From: Candidatus Praeruminimicrobium purgamenti
GTDB taxonomy: Bacteria; Elusimicrobiota; Endomicrobiia; Endomicrobiales; Endomicrobiaceae
DNA length: 64,000 bases
Reading direction: 5' to 3'
Assembly: GCA_018433585.1 (NCBI GenBank)
Contig: JAHDQW010000008.1
Span: 1 to 64,000, forward strand
The translations under genes and the position numbers were made by a program. Position 1 is the stretch's first letter, and the number at the start of each line of letters is the position of its first letter. Under the pieces are notes generated by a model. The model ran no database searches, had not been told where the DNA came from, and saw nothing but the letters and a program-made list of their open reading frames with translations. Shown here one piece after another: positions 26,382 to 36,056 of the stretch.

Positions 26382-27589
26382 ACAGTATGAATAATTATTC
26401 CGCTGGCAAGTTTAGGGAAAAAATATGTCGATTTCTGCGGCATAGTTTCATTTTGCAGCGCAATTTCTTTTATGGCTTCAACAGGCGTTGCAGGAACTAA
26501 AATCGCAATTTTTTTCGTTTTCTTTGCCAAAGAGACGGCTTCTTTATCGCTTTTTACATAAATATACTTATCCGCGGCAATTTCAGGTATTAATATCGAA
26601 TGCAGTATGCTTACGCCTAAATTTCTGTAAGCCTGGCATTTATCAGGCATGGCTTTTTTAAGCAGCGCAGGATTTTTAACCTGTAAAGTTCTGTATTTGC
26701 CTTCTTTAAAAATTATAAGAGGCTGAACTTTTTCTTTAAGAAGTTTTTCAAAACTTGTCAAAGGAAGAACATTAAAATACTTTTCTATGTTTTCTTCGAT
26801 ATTCGCCGGAGCTTCTATAACTCTGTGGGTAGGCCAAATTGAAATTCCGGAATCTTCCATCGGGCACAAATATGCCAAAACATAACCGTATTCGTTTTTA
26901 TCAGAAAATTTCTTATCTTTGCTTTTTATATACTGCAAATAATTCCATGCGGTTTCATATCTGTGGTGTCCGTCAGCTATAAAAATTTTCTTGCTCGCAA
27001 GCGATTTTGAAATATCGTCAATAAGCTTCTCATCGGAAACAACCCATAATTTATGAAGTGTTCCTTCTTTATCCTTTGCCGTTGCGGCAGGTTTCTTTTT
27101 GGATATGTTTTTACATATTGTTACGACTTTTTTCTTATCGTCGTTAAATAAACCGAAAATAGGGCTTAAATTTGCCTTGACGGCTTTTAACAGACTGAGC
27201 CTGTCGGCTTTAGGCTTTGCAAGAGTTTTTTCATGAGGTTTTACTGCTCCGCCGTGCGGATTTTCAAGTTTCAACGCCGTAAAAAATCCTCTTCTCGTCA
27301 TTTTTTTGCCGTGATCGTTAAAAATCTGTTCGTAGAAATACAAAGAAGGCTTTTCATCCTCGGACAAAACGCCTTCGCTTATCCATTTTTTAAATAAAAA
27401 ACTTGCCTGGGCATATTTATTTCTTGTTCCTGCGGCATCTGAAAGTTCAAGCTGCACCATATTATGTTTTGATTTCTTTTTTAACTGAGCTTTTTCTTCC
27501 GGACTTATTACGTCATAAGGCGGACAAATTTCATTTGTAATGTTTTCCTTAGAATATCTGATCCCGTTAAATGCTTTTACTATTGCCAT
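26375..27589 (-). CDS. DUF1015 family protein
   Basis: 404 residues, the full family length. Visible marks are the N-terminal ICPPYDVISPEEKAQL, the middle PHEKTLAKPKADRLSLLKAVKANLSPIFGLF, and IADGHHRYETAWNYL near residue 205, a conserved His-rich motif of this family. No signal peptide or membrane segment. The family is widespread in bacteria and is often found near central metabolic genes; its reaction is not known to me with certainty. It is the first gene of an operon with cvpA-like and hisG, under a near-consensus promoter, with GGGGAG before the ATG. Confidence 0.85.
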   Translation of the reverse strand: MAIVKAFNGIRYSKENITNEICPPYDVISPEEKAQLKKKSKHNMVQLELSDAAGTRNKYAQASFLFKKWISEGVLSEDEKPSLYFYEQIFNDHGKKMTRRGFFTALKLENPHGGAVKPHEKTLAKPKADRLSLLKAVKANLSPIFGLFNDDKKKVVTICKNISKKKPAATAKDKEGTLHKLWVVSDEKLIDDISKSLASKKIFIADGHHRYETAWNYLQYIKSKDKKFSDKNEYGYVLAYLCPMEDSGISIWPTHRVIEAPANIEENIEKYFNVLPLTSFEKLLKEKVQPLIIFKEGKYRTLQVKNPALLKKAMPDKCQAYRNLGVSILHSILIPEIAADKYIYVKSDKEAVSLAKKTKKIAILVPATPVEAIKEIALQNETMPQKSTYFFPKLASGIIIHTVC

Positions 27590-27622
27590 TTTCTAAACTC
27601 CCCAAATTTTAAAATATGATTG

Positions 27623-27652
27623 ATTTTACATAATATTTTATATTGTTGTCAA
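27623..27652 (-). promoter_or_regulatory. Promoter of the DUF1015-cvpA-hisG operon
   Basis: Minus strand TTGACA (27652-27647), 18-base spacer, TAAAAT (27628-27623). It lies in the 74-base gap after the metH stop; no terminator is seen there, so read-through from metH is possible. Confidence 0.7.
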
Positions 27653-27663
27653 AACATAAAATT

Positions 27664-30087
27664 TCAGCCGTTTTTCACGGCGTGTTTTATAAGTTCCGAC
27701 GCGACTCTTGCCGCTTCTATCGCGTCTCTTGAATAACCTTCCGCTCCGATGCTTTTTGCAAAAGCTCTTGTAACCGGAGCTCCGCCGACCATAATCTTAA
27801 TATCCATATTAAGTGATTTTTTCAGTTCTATGACTTTTTCCATTTCAACCATTGTGGTTGTCATAAGAGCTGACAGTCCTATAATATCAGCATCGCATTC
27901 TTTTGCTTTTTGAATTATTATTTCTTTATCAACATTTTTCCCTACATCGTAAACTTCAAACCCGAAACTTTCAAGCACTGCGCAAACTATGTTTTTACCT
28001 ATATCGTGTACATCTCCCTTAACCGTTGCCATAACTACTTTGCCGTAAACGGCTCCTTTTTCTTTTTTCAGCATAGGCTTTATATGGGCAAAAGCCGCCT
28101 GCGACGCTTCGGCCGCCATTATCACCTGGGGAAGAAAAAATTCTTTTGAATTAAATTTTTCGCCCACAACATTAAGCGCTTTTAAAATGAGCTCGTTTGA
28201 TATAAACAACGGATTGTTATCTTCTTTTAAAATTTCGTCTATCAATTCTATTATATATTCTTTATCCCCGTTTATAATCGCATTGAACAATTTATCTTTC
28301 GGAGATATTGCGATTTCTTCTTTAACCGCGGAAATTTTTGCGGTATTTGAAAAACGGGCGACATATTTTTTTGCATTCGGATCTTTATTTGTCAGCAAAT
28401 CTCTTGCATAGACATCGTCAATTGTCCAGTCTACCGACGGGTTGCATATGGCAATATCAAGACCGGCCTTTAAAGCCATCTGCAAAAATGTTGAATTTAT
28501 AGTCTGTCTTGACGGAAGTCCAAATGATATGTTTGAAACTCCTAGAAGAGTTTTACATTCAGGAAATCTTATTTTTGACTGTTTTAACGCTTCAAGCGTT
28601 TCTCCGGCCTGCTCGGGAGAAGAGCTTGCCGACAAAGTAAGATAATCGAAAATTACCTCGTTTCTTTCAATTTTATATTTATCAGCAGACTGCAATATTT
28701 TTTCAGCTATCTCTATTCTTTTCTGCCATGTTTCCGGAATTCCGTCTTCGTCGACCGTTAAAGCTATAAGACTTGCTCCGTATCTTTTTGCTATAGGCAT
28801 TATTAAATCCAGCTTTTCCGTTTCGCCGTTAACTGAATTAATTAACGGTTTGCCTGCGCAATGTTTGCAGGCTTGGCTTAAAGCCTCCGGGAAACTTGAA
28901 TCCAAAGATAACGGAACGTTTACGATTTCCTGCACTTCATTAACCGCCTGAATAATCAGAGAAACTTCATCTGCTCCAGGAAGGCCCATATTTATGTCAA
29001 GAATATTTGCGCCGTTATTAACCTGTTGTCTAGCTTCCGATTTAACAAGCCCGAATATGTTTTTTGATAATTCCTGCTGAAATTTTTTCCTGCCCGTAGG
29101 ATTTATTCTTTCTCCTATTTTTACAGGTCTTTGAAGCAGATTCAAATCAACGGCTTTTGTTCTGCTTGAGAGTAAATGATGTTTTACAAAAGCTCTTTTT
29201 ACAGGCTTTTTATTTTTTAAATTTTCTGATAAAAGCTTTATGTATTCCGGAGTAGTTCCGCAGCATCCGCCGAAAAAATTTATTCCGCTTTCATAAGCTT
29301 TTAAAGAAACTGCCAAAAATTCTTCCGGCGTTCCCGGAAAAACAGTTTCTCTGTTTATAAACTCAGGCATTCCTGCATTAGGCTTAAACGATACCGGCAG
29401 ATTCGTATTTTTTGCGGCAAACTGCGCCAGTTTTAAAAGTTCTTCCGGACCTACCGAACAATTCATCCCCAAAGCGTCAACCCTCAGACTTTCAGCCAAA
29501 GCAATAAAACTTAATACATCGGTTCCCGTAACCGTCGAACCGTCCTTCGTAAAAGTCATCTGCGTAATTATCGGACCTTCAAAGACATCCCTTACAGCAA
29601 GAACGGCAGCCTTGAGTTCTTTTATTTCCGTCATTGTTTCTATGATTATAAGGTCGGCTCCAGCGTCTCTAAGCATAGCGGCCTGTTCTTTGAAAACGTC
29701 GTAAGCCTCATCAAAAGATACCGAACCCAGAGGATAAAGATACGAGCCTATCGAAGAAATGTCTCCCGCGACAAAAGAGCCGGTCTTTTTTGCCTCTTCT
29801 TTTGCTATAGACACTCCCGCATTTATTATTTCAGCCATTTTCCCGATAAGATTGTATTGTTTAAACTTTAACCTGTTAGCTCCGAAAGTATTTGTAAGTA
29901 TTATATCGGATCCGCTAGAAATGTAAGATGAATAGATTTGTCTTATCCTTTCCGGATATTTTATGTTTAATTCCTCCGGAGTGGACACGTCTTTTAAAAA
30001 ATCAAATTTCTGCAGCTGCGTACCGGTCGCTCCGTCCATAATTAAAACTTTTTCTTTAAGCAGTTCTTTAAATTCCGTTTTATTCAT
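27664..30087 (-). CDS. metH: Cobalamin-dependent methionine synthase without reactivation domain
   Basis: 807 residues versus about 1200 in E. coli MetH. Domains: homocysteine methyltransferase (1 to ~300; ILTNTFGANRLKF and the zinc site GGCCGTTPEYIK), pterin/methyl-tetrahydrofolate domain (~320-580; KIGERINPTGRKKF, ILDINMGLPGADE), and cobalamin cap plus Rossmann domain (~600-807; GDVHDIGKNIVCAVLESFGF with the base-off His ligand in DVHDIG). The S-adenosylmethionine-dependent reactivation domain is missing and encoded just upstream at 30093-30692. So methionine is made from homocysteine and methyl-THF only when B12 is available. AAAGG precedes the ATG; the upstream gap is 5 bases. No cobalamin riboswitch is evident. 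Confidence 0.96.
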   Translation of the reverse strand: MNKTEFKELLKEKVLIMDGATGTQLQKFDFLKDVSTPEELNIKYPERIRQIYSSYISSGSDIILTNTFGANRLKFKQYNLIGKMAEIINAGVSIAKEEAKKTGSFVAGDISSIGSYLYPLGSVSFDEAYDVFKEQAAMLRDAGADLIIIETMTEIKELKAAVLAVRDVFEGPIITQMTFTKDGSTVTGTDVLSFIALAESLRVDALGMNCSVGPEELLKLAQFAAKNTNLPVSFKPNAGMPEFINRETVFPGTPEEFLAVSLKAYESGINFFGGCCGTTPEYIKLLSENLKNKKPVKRAFVKHHLLSSRTKAVDLNLLQRPVKIGERINPTGRKKFQQELSKNIFGLVKSEARQQVNNGANILDINMGLPGADEVSLIIQAVNEVQEIVNVPLSLDSSFPEALSQACKHCAGKPLINSVNGETEKLDLIMPIAKRYGASLIALTVDEDGIPETWQKRIEIAEKILQSADKYKIERNEVIFDYLTLSASSSPEQAGETLEALKQSKIRFPECKTLLGVSNISFGLPSRQTINSTFLQMALKAGLDIAICNPSVDWTIDDVYARDLLTNKDPNAKKYVARFSNTAKISAVKEEIAISPKDKLFNAIINGDKEYIIELIDEILKEDNNPLFISNELILKALNVVGEKFNSKEFFLPQVIMAAEASQAAFAHIKPMLKKEKGAVYGKVVMATVKGDVHDIGKNIVCAVLESFGFEVYDVGKNVDKEIIIQKAKECDADIIGLSALMTTTMVEMEKVIELKKSLNMDIKIMVGGAPVTRAFAKSIGAEGYSRDAIEAARVASELIKHAVKNG

Positions 30088-30092
30088 AATAA

Positions 30093-30692
30093 TTACCTTT
30101 CCATTCCGAAAATCGCCGATACCGATTTTCTCGGAAACATCTGACAGCTTTCGGATAAAGATATTCCTATTTTGTCAGCGCCGAGCCATTTTAAAAAATC
30201 TTTCTGATTTTCTATCGGCCAGTCTCCGTATCCGGGAGAAAATCTTCTGGTATATGAGATATTTTCCTTTGATTTATTTAATTTTACGTCATTACAGATA
30301 TTATCCACCAGTTCTTCTATCGCAACCGAACCTATCGCATCATATATATAAGACAATGCCAGCTTTTTTTCTTCCAAAAGCAAATCTATTTTGTCGTCAA
30401 GAGAACTTCCTATCGTTGCGGCAATTCCGCAGACAGAATACGATTTCTCCAAAAGTTTCAAAATATCCGTGCTTTCTATAATAAAACCGTCTAAAAATAT
30501 TTTATTCTCCGCCGAACGTTTGTCCGCAAAAGAAACGGCATATTTAGGTTTTAAAAGCTTTTTTGCAAATTCTATCGATTCAATAATCGAATTTTTTATA
30601 TTGTCTTCGATTTTTGTCTTGTGCTTATTTGCTCCCATTCTCATTATAACAGAATCATAATTTATCTTTAAATTCAAAATTTCTTTAGACAT
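30093..30692 (-). CDS. Methionine synthase reactivation-domain protein (separate subunit)
   Basis: 199 residues. The C-terminal part matches the SAM-binding reactivation domain of MetH: RRFSPGYGDWPIENQKDFLKWL, then GISLSESCQMFPRKSVSAIFG. In E. coli this is the last third of one polypeptide; here, as in some Thermotoga and clostridia, it is a free protein. It should re-methylate oxidised cobalamin in MetH using S-adenosylmethionine and a reductant. It lies 5 bases upstream of metH and overlaps the radical SAM gene by 8 bases, so the three form one unit. Confidence 0.9.
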   Translation of the reverse strand: MSKEILNLKINYDSVIMRMGANKHKTKIEDNIKNSIIESIEFAKKLLKPKYAVSFADKRSAENKIFLDGFIIESTDILKLLEKSYSVCGIAATIGSSLDDKIDLLLEEKKLALSYIYDAIGSVAIEELVDNICNDVKLNKSKENISYTRRFSPGYGDWPIENQKDFLKWLGADKIGISLSESCQMFPRKSVSAIFGMER

Positions 30693-31581
30693 CAGTGCAC
30701 CCGTTATTTTTATATACCGGACAAAAAAGACATGCCACCCCGCTGTTTTGTACGGTTTTGTTCAATAAAAAATCTCTTATGTTTCTCATTTTTACGCCGT
30801 TCCATACTTCGTCTAAAGGCTGTTCGAAAATATTTCCTACGGGGAATTTAACGATTTCCTCCGCACAGCACGGATATACTTCTCCGAATACGTTTATATT
30901 TAAGCTTTCAAAAGGTTCCGCACAGCATATTTCTCGGTTTATTTTTGTATCGGCGCAGCGGAAATTTAACGGCATCCAGTCTTCAAAACCTTTATAAAAA
31001 TCCGTTCTTCTGAAAAAGACTTCAACTCCAAGCTCATTAAAAAATGCTTCCGCTTCACGCATTAAATTTTCATTGTGTCTGAAAACCACAAAAACCACAG
31101 ACAGTTTCGGATATTCCGAATTAATTTTCTTTTTATAATGCTGTATTAATTTTATATTATCGATTACAACGTCAAAATTTCCGCCGATTCTGTATTTTTC
31201 GTATGTCTCCTGATCTATGCCGTCAGCTCCTATTAATACACTCTTTACTTTTGATTCCAATAAATCTGATACGGAACCGAGCAGATTAAGATTTGTCAAT
31301 ATTGTCGTCTGAAGCCCTTCGCGTTTGCCGTTTAAATATTTTATCATTTGAAAAATTGATTTATTTATTAAAGGCTCATGTTTGCTTCCGAAAGTAATCT
31401 GTTCGGGAAAAACTTTTATTGCATCGACAAACTTTTTAAATTCTTCAAAAGACATTAATCTCGGAGCCTGCTGTCTTCCGGTTCTTCTTGCAGTATCAGG
31501 ACATAAAGGGCATGAAAGATTGCAGACATTCGTTACGTCTATCTTTATTTCCCTGCATATTAAATTATTTAAATCATTCAT
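30685..31581 (-). CDS. Radical SAM/SPASM-type protein of unknown function
   Basis: 298 residues. The radical SAM cluster is CNLSCPLC near residue 20 and the C-terminal Cys-rich SPASM-like part is YPCCAEEIVKFPVGNIFEQPLDEVWNG followed by CLFCPVYKNNGC. Such enzymes cleave SAM to a 5'-deoxyadenosyl radical and usually modify peptides, cofactors or small molecules. The substrate cannot be read. Its overlap with the reactivation protein gene suggests a link to methionine/SAM or cobalamin metabolism, but position in a long housekeeping operon may be chance. The ribosome site is weak. Confidence 0.82.
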   Translation of the reverse strand: MNDLNNLICREIKIDVTNVCNLSCPLCPDTARRTGRQQAPRLMSFEEFKKFVDAIKVFPEQITFGSKHEPLINKSIFQMIKYLNGKREGLQTTILTNLNLLGSVSDLLESKVKSVLIGADGIDQETYEKYRIGGNFDVVIDNIKLIQHYKKKINSEYPKLSVVFVVFRHNENLMREAEAFFNELGVEVFFRRTDFYKGFEDWMPLNFRCADTKINREICCAEPFESLNINVFGEVYPCCAEEIVKFPVGNIFEQPLDEVWNGVKMRNIRDFLLNKTVQNSGVACLFCPVYKNNGCTDV

Positions 31582-31602
31582 TTTAAAATCTTATGCGCCG
31601 TT

Positions 31603-33171
31603 TTAACGGAATCTTCTTTGTCTCTGCATGCTCTGCGAGCTGCTTTTATTTTCCTGACTTGTACTTTTATACTCATTTGAACTGTAATTAGCGCTTACAT
31701 TTACGTTGCTTTTGTACTGCTGCACATTTTGCGAAGGAGGATTGCCTTTATAATTGATAAAAGAATTTACAATTACAAAAGTTTTTTTGTTTTCCTGTAT
31801 AGTTGCCGATATCTTTTTTGAACTTACGACATTTGAGTAATTATCCAGATAATTTATATTTATCTCGTGAGTTCCTGGACGTAAACGGACTCTTGACATA
31901 TTGATATTTGCAGGTAAAGTTCTCCATGACCTTGTGTCTGCTTTTTCCATATAACTCGTCGCAATATTTAACAAGCTTTTTGTCAAAATGCCCAAAGAAT
32001 CATTTTCAGATTGTTTTTTAACGCTGTCAGCTACTGTTTTTGTTAAAATATATCTTCCGACGGCTCTTGCTATAGTCCTTGCATATATTAAAGCAATCTT
32101 GTTATCAAGATATTTTTCCAAAAGAGAAGCTATATCTGCGGCGTTATAACCTTTTATTTCTGACGTAGTAACGCTGTTGCTGCTTACGGAAACGGTTTCT
32201 TCCAAAGAAAAAGAAGTTATTAAATTATTGTACCTGTAATATTTGGGAAATGAAACTTTTATATAATCATCCGAAATTCCAGCCTGAACGGCGGCTCTTA
32301 CTTCCTGGGCTTTAGCCTGATCGTCATTTGTTATCTGCACGCTGTTGAAAAACGGCAGAGCTTTATAAAGGGATATTTCCAGAATATTCTCAATTTTTTT
32401 TGGAGAAAGCCCGTTGTAGTCTATGACAATCAGTTCTCCAGTACCGGGAGCATCCGTTCTTGAAGCGTAAGAATATATGTTTTTTAAATCCGCCGCTTCC
32501 TGATTCATTCCGAATTTACAATATAATGTGTATAAATTATTTACCAAATCTGCAGGAACCGGAACAACGTACAGATTGGAATTCCCGTAAGCTTTCAATG
32601 CCATTTTATAGGAGATCAGCGCATCGTTTGAATATCCGGCATTTTCATAAACTATCCCCATAAAATATCTTATAAATCCGTCATCCGAATAAAAAGCTTT
32701 GCCGTTTGAATCAGCCTGAATTTTCTTGAAAAGATTGTCCGTCTGCCTTGCCTCAACCACAGACTCGTTATTCATTCCCTGCATGATATAATTTAACGCG
32801 CAGAAAATATTTGCGTAAGCCATTTCATAAGGTTCGCCGTAATAAGGCACCATATTATCGTTTGAAAACAAAGAAAAAAGGCCTGCGGAAATACTTTTTG
32901 TGTAATTAATATCGTATATTCTTTTTGCTTCTTCAAAAGCGGAATTGCTTTCTTTATACTTTTGGGAAAAATGGTTCAGCATTCCTACGTCTAAATAATA
33001 TAACAACTCGTTTTTTGCGCCGTAAGCTTCTTTTGAAGCCGTCGCAAGAGTTTCTGCGGAAGTGCGGTCGTCCTGCAACATAAAAGATTCAAGCTGATTG
33101 TAGTATTTCTGCACGCCTGCACACGATGCCGCAAACAGAAACACCACAACCAGATATTTGAATTTATTCAT
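31603..33171 (-). CDS. COG3014-type lipoprotein with TPR-like region
   Basis: 522 residues. An N-terminal lipoprotein signal ends LFAASC (Cys17 lipidation site expected). The first half has TPR-like helical pairs (residues ~60-240: LLYYLDVGMLNHFSQKYKESNSAFEEAKRIY; FMGIVYENAGYSNDALISYKMALKAYG). The C-terminal part includes a beta segment (LRPGTHEININYLDNYSN) and a Ser/Gln/Arg-rich tail. Similar proteins (COG3014) are often encoded next to LpoB-like lipoproteins, as here (5 bases downstream of one), suggesting an outer-membrane complex linked to peptidoglycan synthesis. The family function is not established. Confidence 0.75.
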   Translation of the reverse strand: MNKFKYLVVVFLFAASCAGVQKYYNQLESFMLQDDRTSAETLATASKEAYGAKNELLYYLDVGMLNHFSQKYKESNSAFEEAKRIYDINYTKSISAGLFSLFSNDNMVPYYGEPYEMAYANIFCALNYIMQGMNNESVVEARQTDNLFKKIQADSNGKAFYSDDGFIRYFMGIVYENAGYSNDALISYKMALKAYGNSNLYVVPVPADLVNNLYTLYCKFGMNQEAADLKNIYSYASRTDAPGTGELIVIDYNGLSPKKIENILEISLYKALPFFNSVQITNDDQAKAQEVRAAVQAGISDDYIKVSFPKYYRYNNLITSFSLEETVSVSSNSVTTSEIKGYNAADIASLLEKYLDNKIALIYARTIARAVGRYILTKTVADSVKKQSENDSLGILTKSLLNIATSYMEKADTRSWRTLPANINMSRVRLRPGTHEININYLDNYSNVVSSKKISATIQENKKTFVIVNSFINYKGNPPSQNVQQYKSNVNVSANYSSNEYKSTSQENKSSSQSMQRQRRFR

Positions 33172-33176
33172 ATATC

Positions 33177-33782
33177 TTATGCTTTATATTTTTTCTTTCC
33201 AACAACTTTTTTTATTTTTTTCTGGCCTATCCATACTTTTTCGTTTGTCTGTATATCGACAAGTTCCAATTCAATCTGGTAATATTTTAAAGTTTCGTTT
33301 TTGATTGCATCTGTAATTGTGTTTATCTGTCCTTTAAGCATAAAATCAGCCCCTATTTCTTTACCGAATTTTTTGACTGTTGCAGGGTCTGAAAAATCTG
33401 CCTGGTCCATTCTCTCGTCTCTTATTTCGTCTCTTTCCGCTTTTGAAGCTACAAATGTCGCTTTGCCGGTATTAATCAAAGATCTTTCGAGATCTTTTAC
33501 AAAAGTTTCAGTATTAATGTGCTCGTCGCTTTTATTTAAAACGGTTCCTACTATTATTCTCGGTTTTGTCTGGTTAGCTTTTATAAAATTATCCATCCAA
33601 GGCCTTGCAACAGAATCCGCCATCATTTCATCTGCAACAAGTTTTGAATCCGTATCATTCCAATTACCGCTTAAATCAATGGCCTCATCGGCATTGACTC
33701 TTGTTATTTTCGGCGCTGAAGAACAGGAAAATAACGCTGCTGAAAAACATAATACCGCCAACATCAGAGCAATTTTCTTCAT
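33177..33782 (-). CDS. LpoB-like penicillin-binding-protein activator lipoprotein
   Basis: 201 residues. Lipobox LFSC (Cys about 20), then a disordered stretch, then the LpoB-type fold: DNFIKANQTKPRIIVGTVLNKSDEHINTETFVKDLERSLINTGK, and GADFMLKGQINTITD...YYQIELELVDIQTNEKVW. In enterobacteria LpoB reaches through the periplasm to activate PBP1b. The fold call is firm; the partner PBP is not in the window. It is 2 bases after tyrS and 5 bases before the COG3014 gene, a conserved pairing in diderms. Confidence 0.8.
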   Translation of the reverse strand: MKKIALMLAVLCFSAALFSCSSAPKITRVNADEAIDLSGNWNDTDSKLVADEMMADSVARPWMDNFIKANQTKPRIIVGTVLNKSDEHINTETFVKDLERSLINTGKATFVASKAERDEIRDERMDQADFSDPATVKKFGKEIGADFMLKGQINTITDAIKNETLKYYQIELELVDIQTNEKVWIGQKKIKKVVGKKKYKA

Positions 33783-33784
33783 TT

Positions 33785-34945
33785 TTATCCTCTCTTAACA
33801 ATTTTTTTAAATTTTCTTTTGCCCGCCTGGACAATCATTCCGTTTTCAATTTCTATTTCACAATCCTCTGAAACTTTATTTGAATTAATCTTTACTCCGC
33901 CCTGATCTATTAATCTTCTGGCTTCGTTTTTGCTCGCAGCCATCTGCGAAACAAACAGCAGTTCGGATAATTTTATTTTTTGTTCTTCAAAGTAATATTC
34001 TTCTATATCAGTAGGCATATCTTTTTTTGCAAATATTTTTTCAAATTCATTCTTTGCATTTTCAGCTTCCTGAATGTTCCAATATCTTTCAACGATAATC
34101 ATTGCAAGCTTTACTTTTGCCTCTTTAGGATGCATTTGTCTGACATGCTCAAGGTTTTCCTGCGTAAGAAGCTCGTAATATTTGTACATCAACTCATCCG
34201 ACACCGACATAACTTTTCCGAACATATCCTGAGGCTTATCGTTTAACGATATATAATTGTTATAAGACTTTGACATTTTCCTTACGCCGTCAGTTCCTTC
34301 AAGAAGTGGCATTGTGATTACAACCTGAGGTTCCTGCCCGTTATCGCGCTGCATATCTCTTGCAAGAAGAAGATTAAACTTTTGATCGCTGCCGCCCAGC
34401 TCTACATCGGACTGCAACGCCACAGAATCGTAAGCCTGCAAAAGAGGATACATAAATTCAACTATGCTTATCGGAACATCGGCCTTATATCTTTTTTCAA
34501 AATCATCTCTTACAAGCATTTGGGCAACCGTATGTTTTGAAGCAAGTTTCAATAAACCTTCTATGCCGAGTTCGGATAACCATTTGCTGTTAAAAACAAC
34601 TTCTGTTTTATCTTTATCAAGAATTTTAAAAACCTGCTCCTGATAAGTTTTTACATTGTTTAAAATCTGCTCCTGGGTCATCATAGGTCTTGTGGCGGAT
34701 CTTCCTGAAGGATCCCCGATCTTCGCGGTAAAATCGCCTATTAAAAATATAACCTGATGTCCCAAATCCTGAAAAACTTTTAATTTGTTTATTATTACGC
34801 TGTGCCCCAGATGCAAATCCGGAGCAGTAGGGTCAACACCGAGTTTTACCTTTAATTTTTTTCCGGAAGATAATTTCTTTTTCAGTTCTTCTTCCGAAAT
34901 AATCTCATTAGTTCCTCTTCTGATTTGTGAAAGCGCGTCTGTCAT
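33785..34945 (-). CDS. tyrS: Tyrosyl-tRNA synthetase
   Basis: 386 residues, class I aminoacyl-tRNA synthetase. The HIGH-type motif is in [19 protein letters not shown] and KMSKS in [11 protein letters not shown]; Tyr-recognising [12 protein letters not shown] is present, and the S4-type RNA-binding domain closes the protein ([26 protein letters not shown]). It charges tRNA-Tyr. It lies 24 bases downstream of pfkA with no T-box leader, and 2 bases before the lpoB-like gene. Confidence 0.97.
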   Translation of the reverse strand: MTDALSQIRRGTNEIISEEELKKKLSSGKKLKVKLGVDPTAPDLHLGHSVIINKLKVFQDLGHQVIFLIGDFTAKIGDPSGRSATRPMMTQEQILNNVKTYQEQVFKILDKDKTEVVFNSKWLSELGIEGLLKLASKHTVAQMLVRDDFEKRYKADVPISIVEFMYPLLQAYDSVALQSDVELGGSDQKFNLLLARDMQRDNGQEPQVVITMPLLEGTDGVRKMSKSYNNYISLNDKPQDMFGKVMSVSDELMYKYYELLTQENLEHVRQMHPKEAKVKLAMIIVERYWNIQEAENAKNEFEKIFAKKDMPTDIEEYYFEEQKIKLSELLFVSQMAASKNEARRLIDQGGVKINSNKVSEDCEIEIENGMIVQAGKRKFKKIVKRG

Positions 34946-34969
34946 CTGTTGTATTTCCTTTATTTTCGT

Positions 34970-35935
34970 TTATATGGATAATCTTTTTAATACTTCGTAA
35001 GCGGTCTTGTTAAAATCCTTTTCTTTCTTAATCGCAGTCGGTATATCGGTAGTGGATAAACGTCCTTCAATAAGACCTACCAGTAAATTTGATTTCCCCT
35101 CGGCAAGAAGTTTAACTGCATAAGCGCCGAACTGTGATGCCAAAATTCTGGTCCTTGCAGTAGGCGTACCGCCTCTCTGAATATACCCGAGATTGCTTAC
35201 ACGCACGTCAAGTCCCGTATTTTTGGCTATTTTTGCCGCAAAATCCATTGAACTTCCGCAGCCTTCGGCAAAAGCTATAATCTCAGAAGTTTTTCCTCTG
35301 ACGTTGCCTTTCTTCAGCTGGGAATATAAATCTTCCATTTTTATTTTCATCTCCGGAACTATAATAAACTCAACGCCTGCGGCAATTCCTACGTCGAGAG
35401 TTAAAAAACCGTGTTCTCTTCCCATAATTTCAACAACGAATATTCTGTCATGGCTTGTCGCAGTATCTCTGATTTTATCTATTGCAGAAACAGCCGTATT
35501 GAGAGCGGTATCATAACCTATGGTCTCGTCAGTGCCGTACACATCGTTATCAATTGATGCCGGTATATTTACAACTTTTATTCCTTTTTTGCATAATGCG
35601 TTTCCCGCGGCAAGAGATCCGTCGCCGCCAATAACAATCATTCCGTAAATATCAAGTTCTTTTATTATATTAACCGCTTTATTTAAACCTACGGACGTCT
35701 TCATTTCAGGACATCTCCCTGTATGAAGCATTGTCCCGCCGAGATTTATAATACCGCTTACCGATCTCACATTAAGATTTATATATTCGCCGTCAAGAAG
35801 TCCTTTAAAGCCTCTTCTGAAACCGATAACGTCAAAACCGGAATATATGCCGGCTCTTGTTACCGCTCTTATAGCTGCATTCATTCCCGGAGCATCTCCG
35901 CCGGAAGTAATAATACCGATTTTTTTATTAGACAT
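34970..35935 (-). CDS. pfkA: 6-phosphofructokinase (ATP type)
   Basis: 321 residues from the ATG at 35935, chosen because GGGGG lies 5 bases upstream; an in-frame TTG at 35947 would use no ribosome site. Glycolysis: fructose-6-phosphate to fructose-1,6-bisphosphate. ATP site ITSGGDAPGMNAAIR and IGGDGSLAAG (Gly after GGD favours ATP over diphosphate); catalytic PASIDNDVYGTDETIGYDTA; MGREHGFL. First gene of a long operon running through tyrS, the lipoproteins and metH. Confidence 0.96.
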   Translation of the reverse strand: MSNKKIGIITSGGDAPGMNAAIRAVTRAGIYSGFDVIGFRRGFKGLLDGEYINLNVRSVSGIINLGGTMLHTGRCPEMKTSVGLNKAVNIIKELDIYGMIVIGGDGSLAAGNALCKKGIKVVNIPASIDNDVYGTDETIGYDTALNTAVSAIDKIRDTATSHDRIFVVEIMGREHGFLTLDVGIAAGVEFIIVPEMKIKMEDLYSQLKKGNVRGKTSEIIAFAEGCGSSMDFAAKIAKNTGLDVRVSNLGYIQRGGTPTARTRILASQFGAYAVKLLAEGKSNLLVGLIEGRLSTTDIPTAIKKEKDFNKTAYEVLKRLSI

Positions 35936-35967
35936 TTCTACCCCCAATTTTTCTTAATGATTTTTAT

Positions 35968-35996
35968 ATTTTACATATTTAGAATTTATAGGGCAA
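35968..35996 (-). promoter_or_regulatory. Candidate promoter of the pfkA operon
   Basis: Minus strand TTGCCC (35996-35991), 17-base spacer, TAAAAT (35973-35968), about 30 bases before the pfkA start, directly after the pilin terminator. Confidence 0.6.
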
Positions 35997-35998
35997 TA

Positions 35999-36032
35999 GA
36001 AAAACGCCGCTAAACTTACAGTTTAGCGGCGT
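35999..36032 (-). terminator. Intrinsic terminator after the pilin gene
   Basis: Perfect 12-base arms (36004-36015 and 36021-36032) around TTACA; on the minus strand the hairpin is followed by TTTTTC. It ends the pilin transcript 24 bases after the stop. Confidence 0.92.
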
Positions 36033-36056
36033 CTATTATATTAAAAACAGGCAGCG

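Noticed and set aside
31582-31602. Cobalamin or SAM riboswitch before the metH group
   Set aside because: The gap upstream of the radical SAM gene is 21 bases and the other gaps are shorter or overlapping; there is no room for either aptamer.
34946-34969. T-box leader before tyrS
   Set aside because: Only 24 bases separate pfkA from tyrS; no specifier or T-box motif fits.
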